From an uncultured Roseburia sp. (GTDB lineage Bacteria > Bacillota > Clostridia > Lachnospirales > Lachnospiraceae): DNA of 39,868 bases. Positions 16,902-25,202 of the stretch are shown here, in pieces (the first letter of the stretch is position 1; every line of letters starts with the position of its first letter). The notes under the pieces are model-generated. The model was not told the origin of the DNA, searched no databases, and was given only the letters and a program-made list of their open reading frames with translations. Where the stretch lies: positions 1-39,868 of the forward strand of contig CAJTOI010000027.1 in the NCBI GenBank assembly GCA_910577925.1, written 5' to 3'. The position numbers and the translations under genes are program-made.

Positions 16902-17921
16902 TCAGCTTAGCAGGAATACGGAAAACGTACTTCCTTCGCCTTTTTTTGATTTTACCGTGATGTATCCGTTCTGCAGGGTAATGATACTTCTCGCCAGATA
17001 CAGGCCCAGACCGACGCCTTCCTCTGCAGCCACTTCCTCCGCGCGGTAAAAGCGTTGGAATATGGCGTTATAGTTTTCCTCATCAATGCCGATTCCGGTA
17101 TCGCAGATGTCAATCCGGGTATAAAATTGCCACGGGCGGACGAAAATGCTGATGGAACCGCCGTCCGGCGTATACTTCACCGCATTGTCCAGAATATTGC
17201 CGATGGCTTCCGCCGTCCATTTCGGATCGTGCCGGACAGTCAGTTTACCGTCGCAATCCGCGGAAAGCCGGATATGCTTCTTTTCGGCTTTCGCAAGTAT
17301 GGTACTCATGGCCCTTGCAATCGTGTCGTTTAGCCTTGTTTCCTCGGGGTACAAAATGAAAGCCCCGGTTTCGAGTCGGGACATTTTAATCAGCGACTGC
17401 ATTAAAAAATCAAGCTTATTAATCTGTACAGTCATTAAATTCAGAAATTCGCACTGTTTTTCGCGGGACAATTCGTGCGTGCCGAGGATATCGGCGATCA
17501 TCCGGATATTTGCCGTCGGCGTGTTGACCTGATGGGAGATATCGCTGACTAATTCCTGTATGATCTGCTTGTCCCGTATGCTCTGCTGCCGTTCGTCGTT
17601 CATTTTCTCATAGTATTGCAGCAGCTTCCCCTGCACTTTTGAGGCGGCGGTTTCCTCGTACAGAACAAAATTTTTAAGCTCCCGCCCCTCCATCAGGGTA
17701 TCCGCCGTCTCGCATATGTCGTTGGAAAAATCCGAGAGCAGCCGGCCCTGCCAAAACGCCCAGAGCACCGCTGCGGCAGCGGCAGCGCCGGCAAAAAGAA
17801 ACAGAATGATCCGTATGAGTTTCCCGGGGATAAAGGAGAAGAAAACGGCGGTCACTGCGGCGCAGAAAGCCAGTCCCAAAAGCAGTCTTCGGCAAAAGCC
17901 CGTGCGGCGCGTCTCTTTCAT
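16902..17921 (-). CDS. Intramembrane-type sensor histidine kinase
   Basis: A 339-residue kinase whose start overlaps the response regulator stop by 4 bases. Two membrane helices at about 12-32 and 36-57 are joined by only a few residues, so there is no room for an external sensor. This is the hallmark of intramembrane-sensing kinases (BceS-like) that read the state of an ABC transporter. The H-box is SDISHQVNTPTANIRMI with His130; the ATPase domain has NILDNAVKYT, DTGIGID and GVGLGLYLA. Partner: the OmpR-type regulator immediately upstream. Likely signal: an antimicrobial peptide or envelope stress handled by the adjacent permease. Confidence 0.92.
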   Translation of the reverse strand: MKETRRTGFCRRLLLGLAFCAAVTAVFFSFIPGKLIRIILFLFAGAAAAAAVLWAFWQGRLLSDFSNDICETADTLMEGRELKNFVLYEETAASKVQGKLLQYYEKMNDERQQSIRDKQIIQELVSDISHQVNTPTANIRMIADILGTHELSREKQCEFLNLMTVQINKLDFLMQSLIKMSRLETGAFILYPEETRLNDTIARAMSTILAKAEKKHIRLSADCDGKLTVRHDPKWTAEAIGNILDNAVKYTPDGGSISIFVRPWQFYTRIDICDTGIGIDEENYNAIFQRFYRAEEVAAEEGVGLGLYLARSIITLQNGYITVKSKKGEGSTFSVFLLS

Positions 17922-18604
17922 AGCGCCGCTCCCATCCAGACATATCCCATGCCGCGCACTGTCTTGATGTAAGTATGGGTATCATCTTCAATTTTGGCCC
18001 GCAGACGATTGACCGTGACAGTCAGCGCATGATCGTCGACGAAACTGCCGTCGACATCCCAGAGCCGTTCCAGCAGCGTCTGCCTTGTCAGGATGTTTCC
18101 GGCATTTTCCGTTAAGACTTTCAGCAGTTTATATTCATTTGAAGTGACGATGATTTTTTCGCTGCCCCGCACCGCAAGAAGTTTGCCGAAATCAAGCGTG
18201 AGAAAGCCGTCGCTCCAGGCGTCTGCAGCCTGCTGCTGTGCGGATGTATTTCTGCGGAGCGCTACCTCCACACGCCGCAGAAGTATTTTCATGCTGAATG
18301 GTTTTGTGATATAATCGTCCGCACCGAGATCAAACCCGTTTAAAATATCCTGTTCCAAATGATTTGCGGTCAGAAATATCACCGGCAGTTTTGGGTGCGT
18401 GTCTTTGAAGGTACGGCACAGGTCAAAGCCGTTTCCGTCCGGCAGATTCACGTCAAGGATTGCCAGATCAAAACGGTCGCTTTGTATAAGCCGGTTCGCC
18501 TTTTTGCAGTTATAGGCGGCAATCGTCAGATAACCGTTACAGTCCAGTTCAAAACATATCCCCGCACTCAGAGTCAAATCGTCCTCAACAACTAATATCT
18601 TCAT
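17918..18604 (-). CDS. OmpR/PhoB-family response regulator
   Basis: A 228-residue regulator: a receiver domain with acidic pair Glu7-Asp8-Asp9, phospho-acceptor Asp51 (LAILDVNLPDGNGF) and the Lys of ITKPFS, then a winged-helix DNA-binding domain from about 130 (NEYKLLKVL...LTRQTLLERLW...VTVNRLRAKIE). It is first in a three-gene unit with the intramembrane kinase and an ABC ATPase. The palindrome at 16126-16143 before the permease gene is the most obvious nearby target. The ribosome site before ATG 18604 is weak. Confidence 0.93.
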   Translation of the reverse strand: MKILVVEDDLTLSAGICFELDCNGYLTIAAYNCKKANRLIQSDRFDLAILDVNLPDGNGFDLCRTFKDTHPKLPVIFLTANHLEQDILNGFDLGADDYITKPFSMKILLRRVEVALRRNTSAQQQAADAWSDGFLTLDFGKLLAVRGSEKIIVTSNEYKLLKVLTENAGNILTRQTLLERLWDVDGSFVDDHALTVTVNRLRAKIEDDTHTYIKTVRGMGYVWMGAAL

Positions 18605-18678
18605 TGCAATTGTCCCGCTCGCTTTTTAGAATGTCTGTTTGTCGGTTCTGCAGATAAGCATGCTGCCGATCTTTGCTT

Positions 18679-18707
18679 ATTATATTTCTTTTGTCCGCAG
18701 AAAGCAA
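18679..18707 (-). promoter_or_regulatory. Promoter of the response regulator operon
   Basis: Read leftward: -35 TTGCTT (18702-18707), 17-bp spacer, -10 TATAAT (18679-18684). A 7-bp inverted repeat (ATAAGCA/TGCTTAT) begins within the -10 region and continues into the start of the transcript, and could be an operator. The promoter lies just downstream of the FGGY kinase stop, so read-through from that 15-kb operon would also reach these genes. Confidence 0.6.
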
Positions 18708-18722
18708 GTGGGCGAAGGGATG

Positions 18723-20162
18723 CTAGCGCAGCGGATACAGTTCGGCCAGTTTATCGTGAATCCGCAGGTAATCCGCGTAGAGCCTGTCATATTGCAGGGC
18801 TTCCTCCACGCGCACGTCAAAAGTTGCGGAGGTTTTGGGCGCCGAAATTTCTCCGGGCGTATCGCCGGCCACCATCCGGGCAAGTTGGCAGGCGCCCTCC
18901 AGGGTAGCCTCCTTTGCCAGAGAGCGGGATACCGGAAAACCGAGGATGTCGGCTTTTAGCTGTAGCCACAGATCGCTCTGCGACCCGCCGCCGGAGGCCA
19001 GCACGTTTGTGACGGAGAGGCCGCAGTCTTCCAGCAGGTCACAGATTCTGCGGACGGCGTAGCAGTTTGCCTCGAGTGCGGCGCGGAACAGGTGCTCGCT
19101 CCCGTGCTCGTGCCGCAGTCCCAGAAAAGTGCCGCACAGGTCCGAATTCCAGAAGGGCGTGCGCTCGCCGGCCAGCGTCGGGAAGGCCGCAACGCCGCAG
19201 GAGCCTGCAGGCAGGGCCGCTGCAAGATCGTTCATCTGCCGCAGATCTTTTGACTCAAACATCAGGCGTTTTAACATCCACTCGAGACTGCCGCCGTACA
19301 TGCCCATCGGCCCGCCGGCCAGATAAAATCCGGGGACGGCGTGGGGATTGATGACCAGACTGCCGGACGGGTCGTCGGGGAGGCGGTCGCAGACGAGAAA
19401 GCAGGTGTCCGTGGTTCCCATCACATTTACGAAGATGCCGGACGCGGCGCCGCCCGCGCCGAGAATGCCGCAGGAACCGTCCACCGTGCCGACTGCGACG
19501 GGACAGCCCGGCCTGATGTCGAATTTCTGACAGAGCGCGGGGCGCAGGGGCGCGAGGATTTCCCAGGGATACTTAAGCGCGGGAAGACGGGAATCGTCAA
19601 GCCCCATCCGCGCAAGGCATTCGCCGCTCCAGCATTTGCCTGCGACGTCGTAGAGCAGGGTATAGCTGGCGCTGGTGTGGTCGGTTGCAGGTTTTCCGGT
19701 CAGTTTGAGATTGATAAAGTCCTTGAGAGACAGGAAGCATGCGAGCTTTCGATAAAGCTGCGGCTCCTGCGCGCGGATGCGGCAGAGTTTAAAGGCCGGC
19801 TGCTCCGGCGCGGCCCTGCGCCTGCAGACAGCGTATGTGTGTGTTGCCGGAGTGTCCGCGGTATAGCGTCGATAAAATTCCGGCTCCTGATGCATGTAGG
19901 TGTAGCAGGGCGTGACCGCATGACCGTCGGCGTCGACGCCGACCCAGCCGAGCAGGGAGGAGACGGCGATCCCGTGGATGTCGGGGTGATTTTTCGTGAG
20001 GGAGTCGATCATTTCCGCAATCTGCTCCCATTCCTTTTCCGCGTCAAAGCATACCGGGGCCGAGCGTTTTTGCACGCGGGAATCTACGACGGTGCGGTCG
20101 CCGTATAAGAGCGCGGTGCGCAGAGAACTGGTCCCGATGTCGATAATTAAATATAAATTCAT
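18723..20162 (-). CDS. FGGY-family carbohydrate kinase, substrate unknown
   Basis: A 479-residue ATP-dependent kinase of the actin fold. The N-terminal phosphate loop is IDIGTSSLRTAL (about residues 7-18), the adenosine motif LASGGGSQSDLW lies near the C-terminus, and a VGTVDGSCGILG stretch holds the family Asp. Length is normal for xylulokinase/gluconokinase relatives, but the substrate-binding part does not point to one sugar. It is the last gene of the long leftward operon, 15 bases after the MFS transporter gene. This suggests the operon also imports and phosphorylates a polyol, sugar or sugar acid, although the rest is CoA chemistry. Confidence 0.88.
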   Translation of the reverse strand: MNLYLIIDIGTSSLRTALLYGDRTVVDSRVQKRSAPVCFDAEKEWEQIAEMIDSLTKNHPDIHGIAVSSLLGWVGVDADGHAVTPCYTYMHQEPEFYRRYTADTPATHTYAVCRRRAAPEQPAFKLCRIRAQEPQLYRKLACFLSLKDFINLKLTGKPATDHTSASYTLLYDVAGKCWSGECLARMGLDDSRLPALKYPWEILAPLRPALCQKFDIRPGCPVAVGTVDGSCGILGAGGAASGIFVNVMGTTDTCFLVCDRLPDDPSGSLVINPHAVPGFYLAGGPMGMYGGSLEWMLKRLMFESKDLRQMNDLAAALPAGSCGVAAFPTLAGERTPFWNSDLCGTFLGLRHEHGSEHLFRAALEANCYAVRRICDLLEDCGLSVTNVLASGGGSQSDLWLQLKADILGFPVSRSLAKEATLEGACQLARMVAGDTPGEISAPKTSATFDVRVEEALQYDRLYADYLRIHDKLAELYPLR

Positions 20163-20177
20163 ACTGGTATCCTCTTT

Positions 20178-21383
20178 TTATGTGTGTTTTCGGGCTGCGG
20201 CAATTACGATCAGCCCGCCTGCGACGGCGCAGCAGGTGGTAAAAATCAGCATTTCATGTACGCCTGCGGCATCGAGCAGCCGGCCGGCGATTAACGTGCC
20301 CATGGCCGAGCCGATGCCGTTGGATGTCAGGTGGAGCAGCGACTGCCCCTTTACCTGGTTGGCTTTGTCTATGTTCTGTGCGACGTAATAGACGGTGGCG
20401 GGAATGGAGATGCCGCATTCCATAAATTGTAAAAATACGGTGAGATACACGACGGTCATAGACGGTGCGAGTAAAAATAACAGATTTCGGATAATAAAGC
20501 CGAAAGCCGTGAGTCCGAAAATAAATTTCAGCGAAGTTTTTTCGCGCAGCCGGTTAAACAGCATCATGGCGGGCACTTCCACAACGGCCCCGACCGCGAG
20601 GGCGATTCCCATTGCGGATTTACCGCCGCCTGCGCGCTCCGTGATGTGGATCATATAGGTACAGGTGACGCCGTGGCTCGAGAACATCAGGGCATACCCT
20701 GCGATCAGGCAGGTGAAAGCCGGATAGCGTTTGAGCAGAGCCAGATTGCCGAGCGCTTTTGTGTTCTTTTGATCCGCGGGCCGGGATTCCGGCAGCCGCG
20801 TGTCCTGCGCGTCGGTTCCGTAGCGGAAGAAAAACGAGGCGAAGCACAGCAGGAAAAAGATTGCCGAAAACAGCGGGAAAATGACGGTCGCGCGGAACCC
20901 TTCCAGAAGAAAGCCCATAGCGAGCGCTCCCGCGGCGTAGAAGCCGGAGCCGACACCCCGGCCGAGGCCGTAATTTACGGGAATCCCGTCAAGGACCAGC
21001 GCCATTGACATGGAATTTAAGAAAGGAGCCAGTCCCATCAGGCAGACGCCGATTAAGATATAGAGCGCTGCAAAAAGCGGCAAAGGGCAGGCGTCACTCC
21101 ACATGACAAGGGAAGCGCATGATGCGGCAATGCACAATGCTATGGAAAACCGGCGGCTTGAAAACCGCGGGCTGCGGTCTGCCAGAGAAGACATGGCAGG
21201 CTGGAAGACAAAAGCGGCAGAGAGCAGCGAAACCGCGGAAATGGCGCCGGCCTGGGCGTTTGTACAGCCCTTGTAGAGTAAGACCACCGAGCGGGAAGCC
21301 CACACGGTGGCATACCCCATCCAGTACAGGCTCTGCAGGATGATGTAGTGCGTATTGATTTTGGAAAGTAATTTATCATTCAT
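20178..21383 (-). CDS. Major facilitator superfamily transporter
   Basis: A 401-residue protein with twelve predicted helices, resembling the LacY/nucleoside-permease-like branch of the MFS (short loops; the N-terminal INTHYIILQSLYWMGYATVWA region). GGAGG is 11 bases before ATG 21383, a long spacing, so translation may be modest or coupled to the upstream gene. It is placed between the CaiB-type CoA-transferase and the FGGY kinase genes. It probably imports the kinase substrate or moves an acid product; sequence does not decide. Confidence 0.88.
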   Translation of the reverse strand: MNDKLLSKINTHYIILQSLYWMGYATVWASRSVVLLYKGCTNAQAGAISAVSLLSAAFVFQPAMSSLADRSPRFSSRRFSIALCIAASCASLVMWSDACPLPLFAALYILIGVCLMGLAPFLNSMSMALVLDGIPVNYGLGRGVGSGFYAAGALAMGFLLEGFRATVIFPLFSAIFFLLCFASFFFRYGTDAQDTRLPESRPADQKNTKALGNLALLKRYPAFTCLIAGYALMFSSHGVTCTYMIHITERAGGGKSAMGIALAVGAVVEVPAMMLFNRLREKTSLKFIFGLTAFGFIIRNLLFLLAPSMTVVYLTVFLQFMECGISIPATVYYVAQNIDKANQVKGQSLLHLTSNGIGSAMGTLIAGRLLDAAGVHEMLIFTTCCAVAGGLIVIAAARKHT

Positions 21384-21398
21384 TGCGGCATCCGCCTC

Positions 21399-22595
21399 CT
21401 AGATCACTCCGTCAGCTTTTAAAGCTGCAATCTCATCGTCACTGAATCCGAGGATACCGCCGAGAATTTCTCTGTTGTGCTCGCCCAGGCGTGGTGCGGT
21501 GCGGTAGACATCCGGGTTTGTATCGGACATTTTGACAACGGGGCCGCTCATGGTCACGGGGCCGAATTTGCCGTCGTTTACCTCGCGGATCATTTTGCGG
21601 TGGATGAGCTGCGGATCTTTTACCATGTCCTCAATCGAGTTTACCTTTGCGCAGGGGAATGCGTTCTCCTTGCAGACCGGGAGGATCTCTTCGAGCGTGT
21701 GCTGTAAGGTCCACTCGGTGATCATGGCGTCGCACTCGTCGATATGGTCGGTGCGTCCGGCGAGCGTACAGTAGGCGGGATCGTCGAGCAGCTCTTCGCG
21801 GCCGAGCACCTTTAACATGCGGGCAAACGTGTTGTCGAGCCCGCAGTGGATGTAGACGAGTTCGCCGTCTTTGGTCGGATAGAAGTTTGCCGGCCATGCC
21901 GCGCGGTCCTGATTTCCGTTGCGCTGTGCCACCTGGCCGAGCAGGTAATAATTGATGATGGCCGAGTGGGTGAGAGAGCATGCGGTGTCAAACATCGCGA
22001 TGTCAACCACCTGACCTTTCCCTGTCTTTTCACGGGCCGAAAGTGCGGCCATCGTGCCGAGCGCGCCGTAGATGCCGCTGACAAAGTCTACCATATAGCT
22101 TCCGATCATCGTGGGGTGGCCGCCCTTTTCGTCCGGTTCGCCGGTGATCGCCATCAGTCCGCTCATCGCCTGGGCAACGGCGTCATAGCACACCTGGTCG
22201 GAGTAGGGGCCGTCCTGTCCGAAACCGGAGATGCGTGTGATGATAAGACGCGGGTTTAACTCCAGCAGAGTCTCGGGGGCAAGGCCCATCTCCTCGAGTG
22301 TGCCGGCCTTAAAATTTTCCACAAGGACATCCGCATCCTTTATGAGCTTTTTTAAAATCTCTTTGGCTTCCGGGCGGCGCGTGTTCAGAGAGAGGCTGCG
22401 CTTGTTGCGGTTGTGCGTCATAAAATAAGTGGCCTCGCCCTCATAGAAGGGGGCGTAGCCGCGGCCGATATCGCCTGCGCCGGGCTTTTCGATTTTGATG
22501 ACGTCGGCTCCGAAGTCGCCGAGAATCATGGTACAGTGGGGGCCTGACACTACGCGGGTAAGATCGATTACTTTGATTCCTTCCAATGCTTTCAT
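21399..22595 (-). CDS. Family III (CaiB/BaiF) CoA-transferase
   Basis: A 398-residue CoA-transferase. The N-terminus KVIDLTRVVSGPHCTMIL and LGDFGADVIKIEKPGAGD are typical of the family, and the catalytic Asp is Asp170 in the stretch GSYMVDFVSGIYG. AAGGAGG precedes ATG 22595. Family III enzymes transfer CoA between carboxylic acids (formyl/oxalyl, carnitine, succinyl/mesaconyl, bile acids) through an aspartyl-CoA anhydride. It is the fourth CoA-transferase type in this operon, after two GctAB-like pairs and AbfT. The substrate is unknown; activation of a dicarboxylate by an acyl-CoA made in the same pathway is plausible. Confidence 0.92.
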   Translation of the reverse strand: MKALEGIKVIDLTRVVSGPHCTMILGDFGADVIKIEKPGAGDIGRGYAPFYEGEATYFMTHNRNKRSLSLNTRRPEAKEILKKLIKDADVLVENFKAGTLEEMGLAPETLLELNPRLIITRISGFGQDGPYSDQVCYDAVAQAMSGLMAITGEPDEKGGHPTMIGSYMVDFVSGIYGALGTMAALSAREKTGKGQVVDIAMFDTACSLTHSAIINYYLLGQVAQRNGNQDRAAWPANFYPTKDGELVYIHCGLDNTFARMLKVLGREELLDDPAYCTLAGRTDHIDECDAMITEWTLQHTLEEILPVCKENAFPCAKVNSIEDMVKDPQLIHRKMIREVNDGKFGPVTMSGPVVKMSDTNPDVYRTAPRLGEHNREILGGILGFSDDEIAALKADGVI

Positions 22596-22637
22596 TTGTG
22601 TGTCCTCCTTAAGAAATGATGATTTGACAGTGTAACG

Positions 22638-23399
22638 TTAATTTTTTATATAGATGTGCTGCGGGTCGAGACTCTGCAGCAGCCGGTGAAGTTCTTCGCT
22701 CTTTTCGGCGGTCACCGGGATTTCTTTGTCCATTCCGAGAATTTCAAATTGTGTATTGTCAATAATTTCCTGCTTTGATGTGCCCGGATGGATGGAGAGA
22801 ATCCGCATGCGCTTTGTCTCATCGTCAAAGCCGAATACGCCGAGATCCGTCACGACGCGCACCGGGCCCTCCCCGCCAAGGCCGTGGCGCTCCCGCTCGC
22901 CGGGACCGGAGAGGAATCCCGGCGTCGTGATATAGGAGACGCGCGCCGGGAACTTGCGCCGAAGATGGCGGGAGATCACGACGATTTTGCGCGCTCCCGA
23001 GCCCATGTCATTCGCCCCGCCGCTGCCGGGAAGACGGCAGTCGGGATGCATGTAGTCGCCGATTACCGTGGCGTTTAAGTTACCGTACTGATCAATCTGG
23101 GCGGCGCCGAGGAACGCGATATCCACCTTGCCCCGCTGCACATAGCCGAGCGCATCGAACAGGGAGGTCGTCATGGTGGAAGTGCGCAGCAGCGGGAAAT
23201 CGCCGGGCCCCTGCGGAAGGTCTTTCGGCAGGGCGTCGATTGCGCCGGACTCGTAGATTAATTTGAGGTCGGGGGCCGTGGTATGCTTGGCAAACATAGC
23301 TGCCATCACGGGCAGGCCGATGCCCACCAGGGCGATATCACGGTTTTCGATTACTTCCGCAGCAGCTGCGATCATCAGCTCATCCTTTGTCCAACTCAT
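22638..23399 (-). CDS. GctB-like CoA-transferase subunit B with catalytic Glu
   Basis: A 253-residue class I CoA-transferase beta subunit of the glutaconate CoA-transferase type. The expected catalytic Glu is Glu50 in LIYESGAID, the ExG motif that forms the glutamyl-CoA thioester. PGSGGANDMGSGARK and a long C-terminal part also fit the family. It overlaps the subunit A gene by 4 bases (ATGA), as expected for a stoichiometric pair. It should be an active transferase on a carboxylic acid. The paralogue at 30519-31328 lacks this Glu. Confidence 0.9.
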   Translation of the reverse strand: MSWTKDELMIAAAAEVIENRDIALVGIGLPVMAAMFAKHTTAPDLKLIYESGAIDALPKDLPQGPGDFPLLRTSTMTTSLFDALGYVQRGKVDIAFLGAAQIDQYGNLNATVIGDYMHPDCRLPGSGGANDMGSGARKIVVISRHLRRKFPARVSYITTPGFLSGPGERERHGLGGEGPVRVVTDLGVFGFDDETKRMRILSIHPGTSKQEIIDNTQFEILGMDKEIPVTAEKSEELHRLLQSLDPQHIYIKN

Positions 23400-24328
23400 A
23401 GAAATTGCCTCCTGTTCCGTAAGCTTACACCGCTGTAGGGATCTGCGCGCAGTTCCATCAGATGGCGGATTCCGACCTTGTCAAAAAAGGCGGCTTCGTT
23501 TTCTGTTCCCCGGACCCATTCGTCAAAATAGGCTGTCATGGTATCGGGGCTTTTGCCGGAGCGGGTGATGAGGTCCAAATGCTCCAGGTCGTAATCGTAG
23601 TAGGTGAAAACGCCTCCGGGGTAAGCGCCGAAAGGGCAGTGCGCCACATGATCCACAAAGAAGGAGGGCAGGACGGTAAAATGATTTGTCCGCCGGATCT
23701 CTTCCGTGTCGACGATCTCTTCTGCGGTCACAATGACATTTTTGGCCGCGCGGGCGATAATCTCAATCGAGGAGGTGATGCCGTAAAGCTGGCAGTTGCC
23801 CTCCGCATCGGCGCGCGCCACATGGATGACGGCAAAGTCGGGCGCGAGCTTCGGCACAATCCCGCAGCGCTCGCCGGAAAACGGGTCGTCAAATTCCATT
23901 ACTTTTTTGCCTTTATCGAAATTCTGGACCTCACACAGATCGGAGCCGATCATGACTTTTACCGGCATAAAGGGAAGGCCCATCGCAGCCGCAAAAAAGC
24001 GGTTTGTGATGCCGAAGTGGCTGTAGTCTTCGGTGCGGATCGTGCCCTGCTCGACGCAGCGGCAGAAATTGGGACAGCGCCCGTTTTTTGCCATATAGTT
24101 TGAGACGCGGACGAGATCGACGGCGCCTGCGCCGCAGAGAAGTTCGACGGACTGGGCGTCGCCCATGCCGGAGATCTCCAGGTGCTTTTTGCCTGCGCGT
24201 ATCATCTGCCGCACAAAACTCAGGGGATTGTTTGTCTCTGCAAAACCGCCGAAACTGATATTTGCGCCGTCCGGCACAAGTGCTGCGGCCTCTTCCAGAG
24301 AGATCAGTTTTTTGCTTGTCTCTTTCAT
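23396..24328 (-). CDS. GctA-like CoA-transferase subunit A
   Basis: A 310-residue class I CoA-transferase alpha subunit. The glycine loop SFGGFAETNNP at about 25-35, AAMGLPFMPVKVMIGSDL and HVARADAEGNCQLYG are family landmarks. His104 stands in DYSHFG, where the second A subunit (31329-32216) has Glu. Its start overlaps the stop of the orphan GctA-like gene by 4 bases and its end overlaps subunit B, so three genes are translated in tight coupling. The CoA acceptor is not known. Confidence 0.9.
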   Translation of the reverse strand: MKETSKKLISLEEAAALVPDGANISFGGFAETNNPLSFVRQMIRAGKKHLEISGMGDAQSVELLCGAGAVDLVRVSNYMAKNGRCPNFCRCVEQGTIRTEDYSHFGITNRFFAAAMGLPFMPVKVMIGSDLCEVQNFDKGKKVMEFDDPFSGERCGIVPKLAPDFAVIHVARADAEGNCQLYGITSSIEIIARAAKNVIVTAEEIVDTEEIRRTNHFTVLPSFFVDHVAHCPFGAYPGGVFTYYDYDLEHLDLITRSGKSPDTMTAYFDEWVRGTENEAAFFDKVGIRHLMELRADPYSGVSLRNRRQFL

Positions 24329-25158
24329 GATTCTCCTCTTCGATTGGTGGTAAGTGAAATCAGACGTTCAAAGCCGAGACCGGCCAGATAGCCGTTCCAG
24401 TCAGGGAAGGAGAGAAGGCGCTGCACAAATGCGGCAGAGCCTTCCCCGGTTTTAGCTGCTTTAAGCAGTGCGGTATCCGCGCGGTAACGGGTGGCGAACG
24501 CAGTGGGGTGCGCCCCGTAGGGCGCCTCCACCACGCAGGTCACCGCCTCCGGGTCAAGCAGACCGCGCAGGGCGTTCATCCGGATCGCATCGTCGGAGAC
24601 GATCTGCTCCGCGGAGACAATGACGGTCTTTGCCGCCCTGGCGAGGCAGAGCACATCGGCGCTGCGCATATCCGCAGGCGGGGCCAGCTGTATGTTGCCG
24701 TAAAAATCCGCGCGGGCGACATGCAGGACGGCGACGTCCGGATGCAGGGCGGCAGCGGCAGTTTGCGTGCCTGTGCCGAATACACGGCAGGTTCTGCGGT
24801 ATAGTTCGGGCGCTTCTTCCAAAAGCCGCTCCGGCACTTCTGCCGCGGCGTAATCGCTCTCGCTGACGGCGGCGGCAAGCTGCGCGTGCAGGATGTCTCT
24901 ACCCACGCAAAGCGCACCCGGAATAAAACGGGAATCGGAATCACATCCTGCAAGAATATCATCCGCCGCGCCGCCCGCGGACAGAAGGGCCGCGGCAAAA
25001 GTCAGGCCGCAGGAGTACAGGCAAAGCCGCCGCTTATTCTGCCGCAGCAGTTCCTGTATGAGACTCATCGGCTCATAGCCGTCGAATAAGACGATGCTGC
25101 TGCCGTTTTGGATCAAAGAGACGGCCTGCTCTGCCGTCACCAGTTTCTTTTTCTTCAT
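24325..25158 (-). CDS. Orphan, divergent GctA-like protein
   Basis: A 277-residue relative of the CoA-transferase A subunit. Shared landmarks: the N-terminal KLVTAEQAVSLIQNGSSIVL, then HVARADFYGNIQLA and IVSAEQIVSDDAIR, which match parts of the neighbouring A subunit. The conserved glycine loop is changed (LFDGYEP instead of FGGFAE), the AAMGLPF...GSDL part is not evident, and there is no B subunit of its own. AAAGGAG stands before ATG 25158. It may be a structural third subunit, a regulator of the pair translated right after it, or a decaying duplicate. The frame is intact and its codon use resembles the neighbours, so it is probably expressed. Confidence 0.75.
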   Translation of the reverse strand: MKKKKLVTAEQAVSLIQNGSSIVLFDGYEPMSLIQELLRQNKRRLCLYSCGLTFAAALLSAGGAADDILAGCDSDSRFIPGALCVGRDILHAQLAAAVSESDYAAAEVPERLLEEAPELYRRTCRVFGTGTQTAAAALHPDVAVLHVARADFYGNIQLAPPADMRSADVLCLARAAKTVIVSAEQIVSDDAIRMNALRGLLDPEAVTCVVEAPYGAHPTAFATRYRADTALLKAAKTGEGSAAFVQRLLSFPDWNGYLAGLGFERLISLTTNRRGES

Positions 25159-25202
25159 GAGGGCTCCTTTCTGCTGCCGCGCGGGGCTGTCAGAGCGCGG
25201 AA

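Noticed and set aside
18654..18690. ATAAGCA/TGCTTAT hairpin as a terminator of the FGGY kinase gene
   Set aside because: Read leftward no T-run follows. The sequence is better explained as the start region of the response regulator transcript.
23462..24103. 213-codon frame on the + strand opposite the GctA-like gene
   Set aside because: Antisense shadow without ribosome site or family resemblance.
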